Positions 17,445 through 25,309 of a stretch of 64,000 nucleotides of DNA are shown piece after piece. Source of the DNA: Longimicrobium sp. (lineage in GTDB: Bacteria > Gemmatimonadota > Gemmatimonadetes > Longimicrobiales > Longimicrobiaceae); contig NZ_DATIND010000046.1 in NCBI RefSeq assembly GCF_035474595.1, positions 1-64,000 on the forward strand, read 5' to 3'. Positions within the stretch are counted from its first letter, which is position 1. Every line of letters begins with the position of its first letter. Below the pieces are notes generated by a model that was not told the origin of the DNA, ran no database searches, and saw only the letters and a list, made by a program, of their open reading frames with translations. The position numbers and the translations under genes are program-made.

Positions 17445-17951
17445 ATGGGAGCCCAACAGATCGCAGGGCAGGTTTCGGCCGAGGACCTCACCGCGGTGAT
17501 GGACTCGCTCCGGTCGCTGGTGCGGGCGCTGCGGATCTCCACCCGCGCGGTGGAGAAGGAGATCGGGATCAGCGGCGCGCAGCTGTTCGTGCTGCAGCAG
17601 CTGCAGGACGCGCCGGCGCGCTCGGTGAACGAGCTGGCCGAGCGCACCAGCACCCACCAGAGCTCGGTCTCCACCGTGGTGTCGCGGCTGGTGGAGCGGG
17701 GGATGGTGAAGCGCGAGCCCAGCGCCGACGACGCGCGGCGGATGGAGATCTCCATCACCGAGCGCGGCCTGGCGCTGCTGGGCGCGGCGCCGCGGACGGC
17801 GCAGATCCGGATGATGGAGGCGCTCCGGCGCATGCCGCAGCCGCGGCTGCACGAGCTGGCCGAGGCGCTGGAGACGCTGGTGCGCGACGCGGGGTTCGCG
17901 GGCGAGGGGGCCCCCATGTTCTTCGAGGACGAGGGTCCCGGGGATGGCTGA
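17445..17951 (+). CDS. MarR-family transcriptional regulator
   Basis: A 168-residue protein with the MarR winged-helix core: LFVLQQLQDAPARSVNELAE, then the recognition helix region THQSSVSTVVSRLVERGMVKR and the wing SADDARRMEISITERG. Such proteins are dimeric repressors that respond to small phenolic or oxidant ligands. The stop lies 25 nt before the CLC gene on the same strand, so the two are probably cotranscribed. It is also divergent from the Cys/His-rich lipoprotein with a 259-nt spacer, a usual layout for a MarR controlling a neighbour. Ligand and targets are unknown. Confidence 0.9.
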   Translation: MGAQQIAGQVSAEDLTAVMDSLRSLVRALRISTRAVEKEIGISGAQLFVLQQLQDAPARSVNELAERTSTHQSSVSTVVSRLVERGMVKREPSADDARRMEISITERGLALLGAAPRTAQIRMMEALRRMPQPRLHELAEALETLVRDAGFAGEGAPMFFEDEGPGDG

Positions 17952-17976
17952 ACGGTAGCTAAAGGATGGCGGACGG

Positions 17977-19872
17977 ATGCCGGAGCGGGTGGAAGCAAGC
18001 GCCACGGGCGATGGGCTGGCGGTGGCGCCGTCGATGGGCCCCGCGCTGGCGTCGGTGCGCGCGCCGCGGGTGCATCCGCGGGTGGACCGGCGCACGGTGG
18101 CGATCTGCGGGGTGGCCATCGCCGTGGCCATCGCGGCGGGGTTCATCGCCGAGCTGCTGACGCGGCTCATCGGGCTCATCACCAACCTGGCCTTCTACGG
18201 GCGCGCCGAGGCGCGCTTCGTCTCGCCCGCGGGGAACCACCTGGGTGCGTGGGTGATCCTGGTCCCCATCGCCGGCGCGCTGGTGGTGGGGGTGATGGCG
18301 CGCTGGGGCTCGGCCGCCATTCGCGGGCACGGGATCCCGGAGGTGATGGAGAAGGTGCTGCACGGCGAAAGCCGCATCCCCCCGCGGGTGATGTTCCTGA
18401 AGCCGCTCTCGGCCGCGGTGGCCATCGGCACCGGCGGCCCGTTCGGCGCCGAGGGGCCCATCATCGCCACCGGCGGGGCGCTGGGCTCCATCGTGGGCCA
18501 GGTGCTCCGCATCACCACCGACGAGCGCAAGACGCTGCTGGCCGCCGGGGCCGCGGCGGGGATGGCGGCCACCTTCGGCTCCCCCGTCTCCGCCGTCCTT
18601 CTCGCCGTAGAGCTCCTCCTCTTCGAATACCGCGCGCGCTCCGTCATTCCCGTGGCCCTCGCGGCCGCGGCGGCCACGGGGGTGCGGATGGCGCTGATGG
18701 GCTCGGCGCCGGTGTTCCCCATGCCGGTCGTCGCGCAGCCGGGCGGGGCGGCGCTGGCGGCCTACGTGGTTTTGGGCGCGGTGATCGGCCTGCTCGCGGC
18801 GGGGATCACGCGGCTGGTGTACGCGGTGGAGGACGCGTTCGAGCGCATCCCGCTGCACTGGATGTGGTGGCCGGCCATCGGCGCGGTGGCGGTGGGGGTG
18901 ATCGGGTGGATGGAGCCGCGCACGCTGGGGGTGGGCTACTCCAACATCGACCAGATCCTGTCCGGGGGGATCGTGGGGCGCGCGCTGATCGTGCTGGTGG
19001 TGCTGAAGTTCGTTTCCTGGTCGGTGTACCTGGGAAGCGGGACGAGCGGGGGGACGCTGGCGCCGCTCTTCACCATCGGCGGCGGGGCGGGGGCGGCGAT
19101 CGGCGCGGTGACGGCGGCGGCGGTCCCCGCGCTGGGGGTGGACCCGCACGTTGCCGCGCTGGTGGGGATGGCGGCCATCTTCGCCGGGGCCAGCCACGCG
19201 CTGCTGGCGTCGGTGGTCTTCGCCTTCGAGACCACGCGCCAGCCGCTGGGGCTCCTGCCGCTCCTGGCCGGATGCAGCGCTGCGTACCTCGTCTCGCTGC
19301 TGGTGAGCCGCAACTCCATCATGACCGAGAAGCTGGCGCGGCGCGGCACCGAGGCGGGCACCGAGTTCGTGAGCGACTACCTGCGCCACGTGCGCGTGGG
19401 CGACGTGGCCGCGCGCGAGGTGGTGACGCTGCAAGCGGGGGAGACGCTGGAGCGGGTGCGCGCCTGGCTGGGCACGCACGGGCCGGGGACGTCGCACCAG
19501 GGCTTTCCCGTGGTCGATGCGGACGGTCGCCTGGCGGGCGTGGTGACGCGCCGCGACCTGCTGGATGCGGACGCGCCGGGCGAGCGGCGCATCGGCGAGC
19601 TGGTGCGGCGCGCGCCGGTGGTGGCGTACGAGGACAACTCGCTGCGCGAGGCGGCGGACCACATGGTGGGCGAGGGGGTCGGCCGGCTGGTGGTGGTCTC
19701 GCGCGAAGACCCGGGCGAGCTGCTGGGGATCATCTCCCGCAGCGACCTGCTGAACGCGCACGCCCGCCGCATCGAGGCGTCGCGCCGCGCCCGCGTGGTG
19801 CTGCGCCGCCCCGTCCGCCGCCGCCGCGGCACGCCGTCCGACCGTCGCGCGGACGTGCCGGTGGAGCGGTAG
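17977..19872 (+). CDS. CLC-family chloride channel/transporter with CBS domains
   Basis: A 631-residue CLC protein. Conserved selectivity motifs are present: GHGIPE (near residue 120), the GAEGP motif with the external gating Glu, and GTSGGTLAPLFTIGG. About ten membrane helices end near residue 460, followed by two CBS-like segments (about 475-540 and 545-610; HQGFPVVDADGRLAGVVTRR, GRLVVVSRE). The position of the E. coli internal proton glutamate (E203 in IIEE) reads AVEL here, so the second Glu is replaced by Leu. That change is found in CLC channels and in some uncoupled members, so coupling is uncertain. The gene is 25 nt downstream of marR. Confidence 0.92.
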   Translation: MPERVEASATGDGLAVAPSMGPALASVRAPRVHPRVDRRTVAICGVAIAVAIAAGFIAELLTRLIGLITNLAFYGRAEARFVSPAGNHLGAWVILVPIAGALVVGVMARWGSAAIRGHGIPEVMEKVLHGESRIPPRVMFLKPLSAAVAIGTGGPFGAEGPIIATGGALGSIVGQVLRITTDERKTLLAAGAAAGMAATFGSPVSAVLLAVELLLFEYRARSVIPVALAAAAATGVRMALMGSAPVFPMPVVAQPGGAALAAYVVLGAVIGLLAAGITRLVYAVEDAFERIPLHWMWWPAIGAVAVGVIGWMEPRTLGVGYSNIDQILSGGIVGRALIVLVVLKFVSWSVYLGSGTSGGTLAPLFTIGGGAGAAIGAVTAAAVPALGVDPHVAALVGMAAIFAGASHALLASVVFAFETTRQPLGLLPLLAGCSAAYLVSLLVSRNSIMTEKLARRGTEAGTEFVSDYLRHVRVGDVAAREVVTLQAGETLERVRAWLGTHGPGTSHQGFPVVDADGRLAGVVTRRDLLDADAPGERRIGELVRRAPVVAYEDNSLREAADHMVGEGVGRLVVVSREDPGELLGIISRSDLLNAHARRIEASRRARVVLRRPVRRRRGTPSDRRADVPVER

Positions 19873-19908
19873 CCTGGCGAGAGTCAGCCGTGCTGCGCGT
19901 GGCCCCAA

Positions 19909-19978
19909 GACGTCATCCTGAGGCCGGCCACAGTGTAACTTTTATCCACCCAGATGGTTGCAGGCCGAAGGATCTATA
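19909..19978 (+). repeat. Family A dispersed element (copy 1)
   Basis: A 70-bp element starting GACGTCATCCTGAGGCCGGC and ending CAGGCCGAAGGATCTATA. The two ends contain short inverted matches (GGCC, ATCCT/AGGAT). Copies of nearly the same length are at 38936, 39109 (inverted) and 57235, plus one interrupted copy at 33960. No coding potential. It resembles REP-type elements in size, position and copy behaviour. Confidence 0.85.
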
Positions 19979-20059
19979 ACCAGGGTCGCACGTGAGCTGG
20001 GGAGACTCGCTGTTGTCTCCGGTTCTGCCGGTCAGGGGGATGGAGAGCAAAAGAAGATG

Positions 20060-20092
20060 GGCCCCGGGCTGCGGCTCGGGGCCTTTGGTTTT
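20060..20092 (+). terminator. Intrinsic-type terminator after the CLC gene
   Basis: GGCCCCG and CGGGGCC enclose a 10-nt loop and are followed by TTTGGTTTT. Outer complementary A-rich and T-rich flanks (GCAAAAG on the left, TTTTGTGC on the right) extend the hairpin. It lies about 190 nt after the CLC stop, beyond family A copy 1, and can also face the minus-strand MFS gene. It is among the few hairpins here with a true T-rich tail. Confidence 0.6.
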
Positions 20093-20100
20093 GTGCTCGG

Positions 20101-20190
20101 AGATGCTGGAAAGGCGAATGAATTCGCGGCAACAACTGCACAAAGTCCCTTCGGGACTGCGGCCTTGGCATCCCCGCGCTCGATAAAGAT
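20101..20190. repeat. Family C dispersed element (copy 1)
   Basis: The stretch AGATGCTGGAAAGGCGAATG, followed by TTCGCGGCAACAACTGCACA and the small hairpin AGTCCCTTCGGGACT, matches 43663-43755 closely. Family C elements combine GGCGAATGAA, CGCGGCAAC and a GTCCC/GGGAC hairpin. This copy ends just before the stop of the minus-strand MFS gene. Confidence 0.75.
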
Positions 20191-20207
20191 TCGTGTGGCC
20201 CTGGATC

Positions 20208-21830
20208 TCAACTTGTGGGGGATGATGCGGTGGCGCGGAGGGCGGGGGTGGGGTCGATCATCATCCACCCGATGATCCCGCTGGCGGCGGCCATCGCGGC
20301 GGCCACCAGCATCACCACGCGGAAGGCGTGCACGAAGGCCTCGTCCACCGCGCGGTCAGCGGCGGCGCGGACGGCGGGCGGGGCGCCGGGCGGCGCCGCG
20401 GCGGCGGCCAGGCGGACGTGCTGCGCCTCGACCGCGCGGCCCACATCGGCGGGGACGCGGTTGGCGGCGAGGCGATCAGGGAGCGCGCCGCCGAACGCAC
20501 CGATGGCCACCAGCCCGAACGCGGCGATGGAGAGGAGCCCGGCGGCGCGCGAGACGGCGTTGTTGATCCCCGAGGCGACCCCGGCGTGGCGCGACTCCAC
20601 CGCGCCCATCACCGCCGTCGTCAGCGGCGCCACCGCAATGGACATTCCCGCGCCCAGCACCACCACGGCGGGGAAGAAGGTGGTCCAGTAGCTCCCGCCG
20701 ATCCCCGGCAGCGCGAAGAGCGCGAACCCCGCCGCGGCCACCATCGGCCCCACGGTCAGCGGGAGCCGCGCGCCGAAGCGGTCCACCAGCCCGCCAGACC
20801 AGCGCGACAGCACCGACATCAGCACGATGAAGGGGAGGAAGGCGGCGCCCGCGGCGGCGGGGCCGTAGCCCTGCACGTCGATCAGGTCGAAGGGGATGAA
20901 GAACATCGCCCCGCCGAGCGCCGCGTACAGCAGCAGCGTCAGCAGGTTGGCGCCGGTGAAGGTGCGCGAGCGGAAGAGCCCGGGCGGCACCATCGGTGCG
21001 CGGGAGCGGTGCTCGACAGCGACGAAGCCGGCGAGCGCCGCCGCCCCGCCCGCGATCCCGCCCAGCACCAGCGGCGAGGTCCAGCCGCGGTGCGCGGACT
21101 CTACCAGCCCCAGCGTCACCCCGCCCAGGCCGAGCGTCGTCAGCACGGCGCCGGCCACGTCGAGCGGGGCGTGCGCCGCCTCGTCGTCGCGGCTCTCGGG
21201 GACGCGCAGCAGGATCGCCAGCACCGCCGCGGCCATGGGAACGTTCACGAAGAAGATCCATCGCCACGACGCGCTCTGCACCAGCCATCCGCCCAGCACC
21301 GGCCCCAGCCCCGCCGCGATGGCCGTCCCCCCCGACCAGGTGCCGATGGCGCGGCCACGCTGCTCGGGCGTGAAGGAGGCGCTGATCAGCGCCAGGCTTC
21401 CCGGCACCAGCAGCGCCCCGCCCACGCCCTGCACCGCGCGCGCGGCCACCAGCCACGCCAGCGACGGCGCCAGCCCGCACGCCACGGAGGCGAGGCCGAA
21501 CACGCCCACGCCGATGGCGAACACGCGCTTGCGCCCGTAGCGGTCCCCCAGCGACCCGCCGACCAGGAGGAGCGCCGAGAGGAGGAGCGCGTAGGCCTCC
21601 ACCACCCACTGCACCCCCGCCACGTCGGCCCGCAGTGCGCGCTGCAGCACCGGCAGCGCCACGTTCACCACCGTGCCGTCGATGAACGCCATGCTGGAGC
21701 CCAGCATCGCCGCCACCAGCACCCATGTGCCCGCGCGCGGCCCGGCCGCGGCGGAGACGCCGCGCGCGGGCGCATCCCCGGCGCGGATCACGCCCTCGTC
21801 GCACGGCGCGCGGACGGCGGTGGTGCTCAT
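20208..21830 (-). CDS. DHA2-type (EmrB/QacA-like) MFS drug exporter
   Basis: A 540-residue, about 14-helix major-facilitator protein. Motifs typical of the drug:H+ antiporter-2 subfamily are present: MLGSSMAFIDGTVVNVALPV in helix 1, QWVVEAYALLLSALLLVGG, the A motif GSLGDRYGRKRVF and the C motif in helix 5 (GPVLGGWLV). Likely role: proton-driven export of toxic organic compounds across the inner membrane. The ATG at 21830 (MSTTAV) is chosen; an in-frame GTG at 21866 would add 12 residues (MAEVGGGRG). No TetR or MarR repressor is adjacent, and no paired HlyD adaptor is present. Confidence 0.9.
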   Translation of the reverse strand: MSTTAVRAPCDEGVIRAGDAPARGVSAAAGPRAGTWVLVAAMLGSSMAFIDGTVVNVALPVLQRALRADVAGVQWVVEAYALLLSALLLVGGSLGDRYGRKRVFAIGVGVFGLASVACGLAPSLAWLVAARAVQGVGGALLVPGSLALISASFTPEQRGRAIGTWSGGTAIAAGLGPVLGGWLVQSASWRWIFFVNVPMAAAVLAILLRVPESRDDEAAHAPLDVAGAVLTTLGLGGVTLGLVESAHRGWTSPLVLGGIAGGAAALAGFVAVEHRSRAPMVPPGLFRSRTFTGANLLTLLLYAALGGAMFFIPFDLIDVQGYGPAAAGAAFLPFIVLMSVLSRWSGGLVDRFGARLPLTVGPMVAAAGFALFALPGIGGSYWTTFFPAVVVLGAGMSIAVAPLTTAVMGAVESRHAGVASGINNAVSRAAGLLSIAAFGLVAIGAFGGALPDRLAANRVPADVGRAVEAQHVRLAAAAAPPGAPPAVRAAADRAVDEAFVHAFRVVMLVAAAMAAASGIIGWMMIDPTPALRATASSPTS

Positions 21831-22030
21831 CGCTGCGCTGCCTCGCCCACCGCCCACCTCCGCCACGCGAGAGTCTGTCCCTGGGAGAGCGACGAAGGTA
21901 GGCGGGCGATCGCGGGGGCAGCAAGGAAACAGATCGCGCGAAGAGCCCGTTCACTTTCGCGATGTGCGTCCGCGGTGTAGGATTCGCCCCCTTCCGTCCA
22001 TGCGCACCCCGATCATCTCTCCCGCGGCCC

Positions 22031-22771
22031 ATGCCCCGATTCGACGACTACGTGATATTTGGCGACGAGAGCGGCGACCACGGGATGGAATCCATCGATC
22101 CCAACTACCCGATGTTCGTGCTGCCGCTGTGCGTCTTCGACAAGCAGAGCTACGCCTGCGCGGCCATCCCCGCGGTGACGGCGCTGAAGTTCCGCCACTT
22201 CGGCCACGACCAGGTGATCCTGCACGAGACCGACATCCGCAAGAACCGCGGGCCGTTCGCCATGCTGCGGGACCCGACGCGCCGCGACGGCTTCCTGGAG
22301 GATCTGAACGAACGGATGCGAACGGTGGAGTTCCGGATCATCGCCAGCGCCATCCGCAAGGAGCAGCACCGGCAGCGCTATCCGCAGCCGCCGAACCCGT
22401 ATCACGTGGCGATGGGCTTCGGGCTGGAGCGTGCCTACCTGGAGCTGCGCGGACTTGGATGCAGAGACGGGACGACGCACATCCTGTTCGAGCGCCGGGG
22501 CGCGAGGGAGGACGCCGATCTGGAGGCGGAGTTCCGGCGGATCTGCGGCGGCGCGAACGCGACGGGGAAGAAGCTGCCGTTCGAGCTGGTGATGTGCGAC
22601 AAGAGGTGCAACTCCGCCGGCCTGCAGCTGGCGGACCTCGTCGCCCGGCCGATCGGCCGCAAGATCCTCGCGCCCGGCCAGCCCAACCGCGCCTACGACA
22701 TCATCCACCCGAAGTTCCGGCGCAGTCCGGACGGACGGGTCACCGGGTGGGGACTCAAGGTGTTTCCCTGA
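22031..22771 (+). CDS. DUF3800-family protein
   Basis: A 246-residue protein starting MPRFDDYVIFGDESGDHGME. The N-terminal DESGDHG, the middle HETDIRKN and the late SAGLQLADLVARP match the DUF3800 pattern, a family predicted to have an RNase H-like fold with acidic residues at the motif ends. No biochemical role is established for the family. The ATG at 22031 was chosen because the motif begins within 12 residues; a further 23 residues upstream are low-complexity. It is monocistronic, followed by a strong hairpin. Confidence 0.8.
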   Translation: MPRFDDYVIFGDESGDHGMESIDPNYPMFVLPLCVFDKQSYACAAIPAVTALKFRHFGHDQVILHETDIRKNRGPFAMLRDPTRRDGFLEDLNERMRTVEFRIIASAIRKEQHRQRYPQPPNPYHVAMGFGLERAYLELRGLGCRDGTTHILFERRGAREDADLEAEFRRICGGANATGKKLPFELVMCDKRCNSAGLQLADLVARPIGRKILAPGQPNRAYDIIHPKFRRSPDGRVTGWGLKVFP

Positions 22772-22783
22772 AGCTCCCGGACA

Positions 22784-22821
22784 GCAAAAGGCCCCGGTGA
22801 CGAGTCACCGAGGCCTTTTGC
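22784..22821. terminator. Bidirectional terminator after the DUF3800 gene
   Basis: GCAAAAGGCC pairs with GGCCTTTTGC, and the inner CGGTGAC with GTCACCG, separated by one mismatch. The A run on the left and T run on the right allow intrinsic termination on both strands. It starts 13 nt after the DUF3800 stop and faces the minus-strand response-regulator gene. Confidence 0.8.
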
Positions 22822-22876
22822 CGACCGGGTATGCCCAGTCCACACGAGAAGTATAGTGAACGGGGTGCGGGGTGTC

Positions 22877-22900
22877 AAGCGCCGCACTTCCGCACTTCCG
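22877..22900. repeat. Family E heptamer run (single arm)
   Basis: CGCACTTC CGCACTTC (the complement of AGTGCGGA) abuts the stop codon of the minus-strand LytTR gene. Only one arm is present, so it cannot form the long hairpin seen at 9237 and 56253. Confidence 0.65.
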
Positions 22901-23701
22901 TTATGCGTACTCCGGCACCCGGTCGAGCAAACGCTTGCGGTAGCCGCGGGAGAGCTTGACCTCGCTGCCGTCGCGGAGGATGAGGATGCCGTCGCCGGCG
23001 GCCATGGGGTGCAGCTCGGCGACCCGGTCCAGCTGCACGATGGCCGAGCGGTGCACGCGCAGGAAGCGGTCGGGGTCCAGCCGCTCCTCCAGCATCCCGA
23101 TCTTCTCGCGGATCAGGTAGCCCTTGGTGCCGGTGTGCAGGCGCACGTAGTTCCCCTCGGCCTCCACCCAGTCGATGTCGGCGGTGCGCAGGAACTCCAC
23201 CTTGCCGCGCACCTTCACCATCACCCAGTCCAGGTAGCGCCGGCCGGGCGTGGCCGCCGCGTGGCCGTTGCGGTCGCGCGCCAGCTCCTCGAGCAGCGAA
23301 ACCAGGCGGTTGGGGCCGTCGGCGGCGCGGCTCTCCAGCTGGGTGCGGCCGCGCTCCAGCGCCTGGTTGAAGCGCTCCACGTCGAACGGCTTCAGCAGGT
23401 AGTCCAGCGCGTGCACCTCGAAGGCGCGCAGGGCGTAGCGGTCGTGCGCGGTCACGAAGATCACCGCCGGAAGCTCGCCGCCCAGGTGCTCCAGCACCTC
23501 GAAGCCGTCCATCTCCGGCATCTGCACGTCCAGGAACACCAGGTCGGGGCGGGTCTCGCGGATGGCCTCGACCGCCTGGGCGCCGCTTTCGCACACGGCC
23601 ACCACGTCCACCTGGTCGTCGTGCTCGCGCAGCAGGCGCAGCACCCGGCGCCGGGCCAGGGGCTCGTCGTCGGCCACCACCACGCGCATCGGCTCGCTCA
23701 T
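22901..23701 (-). CDS. LytTR-family response regulator
   Basis: A 266-residue regulator. The receiver domain (5-125) has the acidic pair DDEPLARRR, the phosphoacceptor in LVFLDVQMPEMDG, the Thr in IFVTAHD and the Lys in LLKPFD. A linker with several arginines leads to a C-terminal LytTR DNA-binding domain (about 160-264; VKVRGKVEFLRTADIDWVEA, RVHRSAIVQLDRV, LSRGYRKRL). LytTR regulators bind direct repeats with a beta-fold domain. Its ATG overlaps the upstream kinase stop by 4 nt (ATGA), so the two form a translationally coupled pair. Confidence 0.95.
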   Translation of the reverse strand: MSEPMRVVVADDEPLARRRVLRLLREHDDQVDVVAVCESGAQAVEAIRETRPDLVFLDVQMPEMDGFEVLEHLGGELPAVIFVTAHDRYALRAFEVHALDYLLKPFDVERFNQALERGRTQLESRAADGPNRLVSLLEELARDRNGHAAATPGRRYLDWVMVKVRGKVEFLRTADIDWVEAEGNYVRLHTGTKGYLIREKIGMLEERLDPDRFLRVHRSAIVQLDRVAELHPMAAGDGILILRDGSEVKLSRGYRKRLLDRVPEYA

Positions 23702-24831
23702 GCGGCAACCTCCACGGGAAGCGCCGCGGCGGGGTCGGTCTCCGCGCGGCGGAAGGGGATCTCGACGGCGGCGATGGTGCCGCCGATGGGGCAGTGCGTG
23801 AGCTCCAGCCGGCCGCGCGCGCCGTACATCTGCTCCAGCCGCGCGCGGGTGTTGCGCACGCCCACGCCCTGGCGCTGGCGCGGCCGGGTCTCGGGCTGGG
23901 GCCCGCGCCCGTTGTCGTGCACCTCCATGCGCAGCCGGCCGTCCTCGCGCACGGTCTTCACCAGGATGCGCCCCTGCCCGCCCAGCGAGGCGGTGCCGTG
24001 GCGGATGGCGTTCTCCACCAGCGGCTGCAGCACCAGGTTGGGAACCAGGGCGTCGCGGGTGTCGGGGTCCACGTTCACCATCACCTCCAGCCGGTCGTGG
24101 AAGCGGGTCCGCTGGATCTCCAGGTACGCCTCCAGGAACTCCATCTCCTGCGCCAGCGGCACCTCGTGCGTCTGCGCGTTGTCCACCGTCAGGCGCAGCA
24201 GGTCGCCCAGCCGCGCGATCATCCGCTCGGCGGCGTGGGGGTCCTCGTGCACCAGCTCGGAGATGGTGTGCAGGGTGTTGAACAGGAAGTGCGGCTGGAT
24301 CTGCATCTTCAGCGCTTCCAGCCGCGCCTCGGCCAGGCGCTCGTCCATGCGCACGCCGTGCACCTCGCGGTCGCGGTAGCGCCGGTAGTAGTCGAAGGCG
24401 TAGGCCGCGCCCACGATCACCAGGTACCACTGCATGTCGTAGTAGAACGCGGTGCGGAAGTACATGAAGAACGAGCCGGGGTCGCCGGGCCACAGCGCGT
24501 TGCCCAGCGCGCGGTTGAACACCACCGAGAACACGCCGATGGCCAGCGCGGCGCTCACGTGCACCGCCAGCGCCAGCGGCCAGCCGCGGCGCGTGAAGCG
24601 GAACCGCAGGCCCAGCCAGAAGATGGGAAAGCAGAAGAGGCCCCAGTAGTACGCGTCGGCCAGGTTGCCGACGAACGAGAGCAGGCTGGGGTCCTTCGGG
24701 ACGCCGAACAGCGACCGGTTGATGAACGGCCGCGCGCCGAAGAACAGGCCCACGGCGGTCCAGAACAGGAAGAGCCAGCGCGCGCGCGGAAAGCGGCGGG
24801 CCACGCGGGGCGCGGGGGAGGGTTCGGGCAT
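23698..24831 (-). CDS. LytS/YehU-type sensor histidine kinase
   Basis: A 377-residue membrane kinase starting MPEPSPAPRVARRFPRARWL. Four membrane helices occupy about 18-160, followed by a His_kinase domain with QIQPHFLFNTLHTISELV (phosphoacceptor His) and an ATPase domain (NLVLQPLVENAIRHG, then VHDNGRGP). No extracellular sensor domain of size is visible, so the membrane part may be the sensor. This is the typical partner of a LytTR regulator, and the overlapping stop/start confirms pairing. Other in-frame starts lie upstream to 25041, but they precede the membrane region with low-complexity sequence. The stimulus is unknown. Confidence 0.93.
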   Translation of the reverse strand: MPEPSPAPRVARRFPRARWLFLFWTAVGLFFGARPFINRSLFGVPKDPSLLSFVGNLADAYYWGLFCFPIFWLGLRFRFTRRGWPLALAVHVSAALAIGVFSVVFNRALGNALWPGDPGSFFMYFRTAFYYDMQWYLVIVGAAYAFDYYRRYRDREVHGVRMDERLAEARLEALKMQIQPHFLFNTLHTISELVHEDPHAAERMIARLGDLLRLTVDNAQTHEVPLAQEMEFLEAYLEIQRTRFHDRLEVMVNVDPDTRDALVPNLVLQPLVENAIRHGTASLGGQGRILVKTVREDGRLRMEVHDNGRGPQPETRPRQRQGVGVRNTRARLEQMYGARGRLELTHCPIGGTIAAVEIPFRRAETDPAAALPVEVAA

Positions 24832-25204
24832 CGGGATGGCCGGTTCGCGGAGCGATGCTGCGGCCGATGTCGCGCGGAGTGCGCGGGACCGGGGCGGGGC
24901 GGGGGGAGAGGGGACGCGCCCACTCTCTCCAACGCCTGAGGACGGATTTATTTGACCGGGAGTTTCGCGTCGCACGCCTTCCGCGATGCGATCTCCGTCT
25001 ACTTCGGATGGATCGAGAAACGCCTGTATTCGCGCGTCCATTCGCGGTGTTCTGCTAAAATCTTACCCGGGCGTCCTCGGAGAAGATCCATTCAGTTTCG
25101 ATGAAGATTTCGAAGCGGCTGCCATTCCTTTGGATGCATCTCGGGGAGAGAAGGTTGGCAGTCGCGTCGAGAGAGGATTTCGGTCGTTTCGACGATCAGG
25201 GAGA
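24832..25204. other. Non-coding region upstream of the LytS-type kinase
   Basis: This 373-nt stretch holds no convincing gene. It is clearly less GC-rich than the genes around it in 24940-25150 (GGATTTATTTGACC, CTGCTAAAATCTTACC). The promoter of the minus-strand kinase/regulator operon should lie here, but I could not settle on a -35/-10 pair. It ends at family B copy 2. Confidence 0.5.
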
Positions 25205-25281
25205 TCTCACGCGGAGACGCGGAGACGCGGGGAGCTCTGTGGCGCGATGAGTTCTCTGCGTCTCCGCGTCTCCGCGTGAGA
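25205..25281. repeat. Family B palindrome (copy 2)
   Basis: TCTCACGCGGAGACGCGGAG on the left is answered by CTCCGCGTCTCCGCGTGAGA on the right, with GACGC/GCGTC repeated twice in each arm. It sits 28 nt beyond the 3' end of the giant minus-strand kinase, where it could end transcription. Its arms are nearly identical to those of copy 3, which lies just upstream of the same gene. Confidence 0.9.
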
Positions 25282-25309
25282 AATTGCGATGCCGGAGCCG
25301 CGGGAAGGA

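Noticed and set aside
15893-17998. A 701-residue version of the Cys/His-rich protein
   Set aside because: The extra upstream 271 codons run antisense through marR, and a signal peptide begins at 17185, which fixes the shorter start.
19909-20190. Insertion sequence remnants with transposase
   Set aside because: Only short non-coding repeats are present; no transposase-like protein or target duplication could be seen.
22031-22771. Phage-defence system around the DUF3800 gene
   Set aside because: No restriction, toxin, Cas, reverse transcriptase or other defence gene is adjacent; the neighbours are an MFS exporter and a two-component pair.
22784-22821. Small RNA gene between DUF3800 and LytTR
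   Set aside because: The hairpin is best explained as a bidirectional terminator; no promoter is evident.
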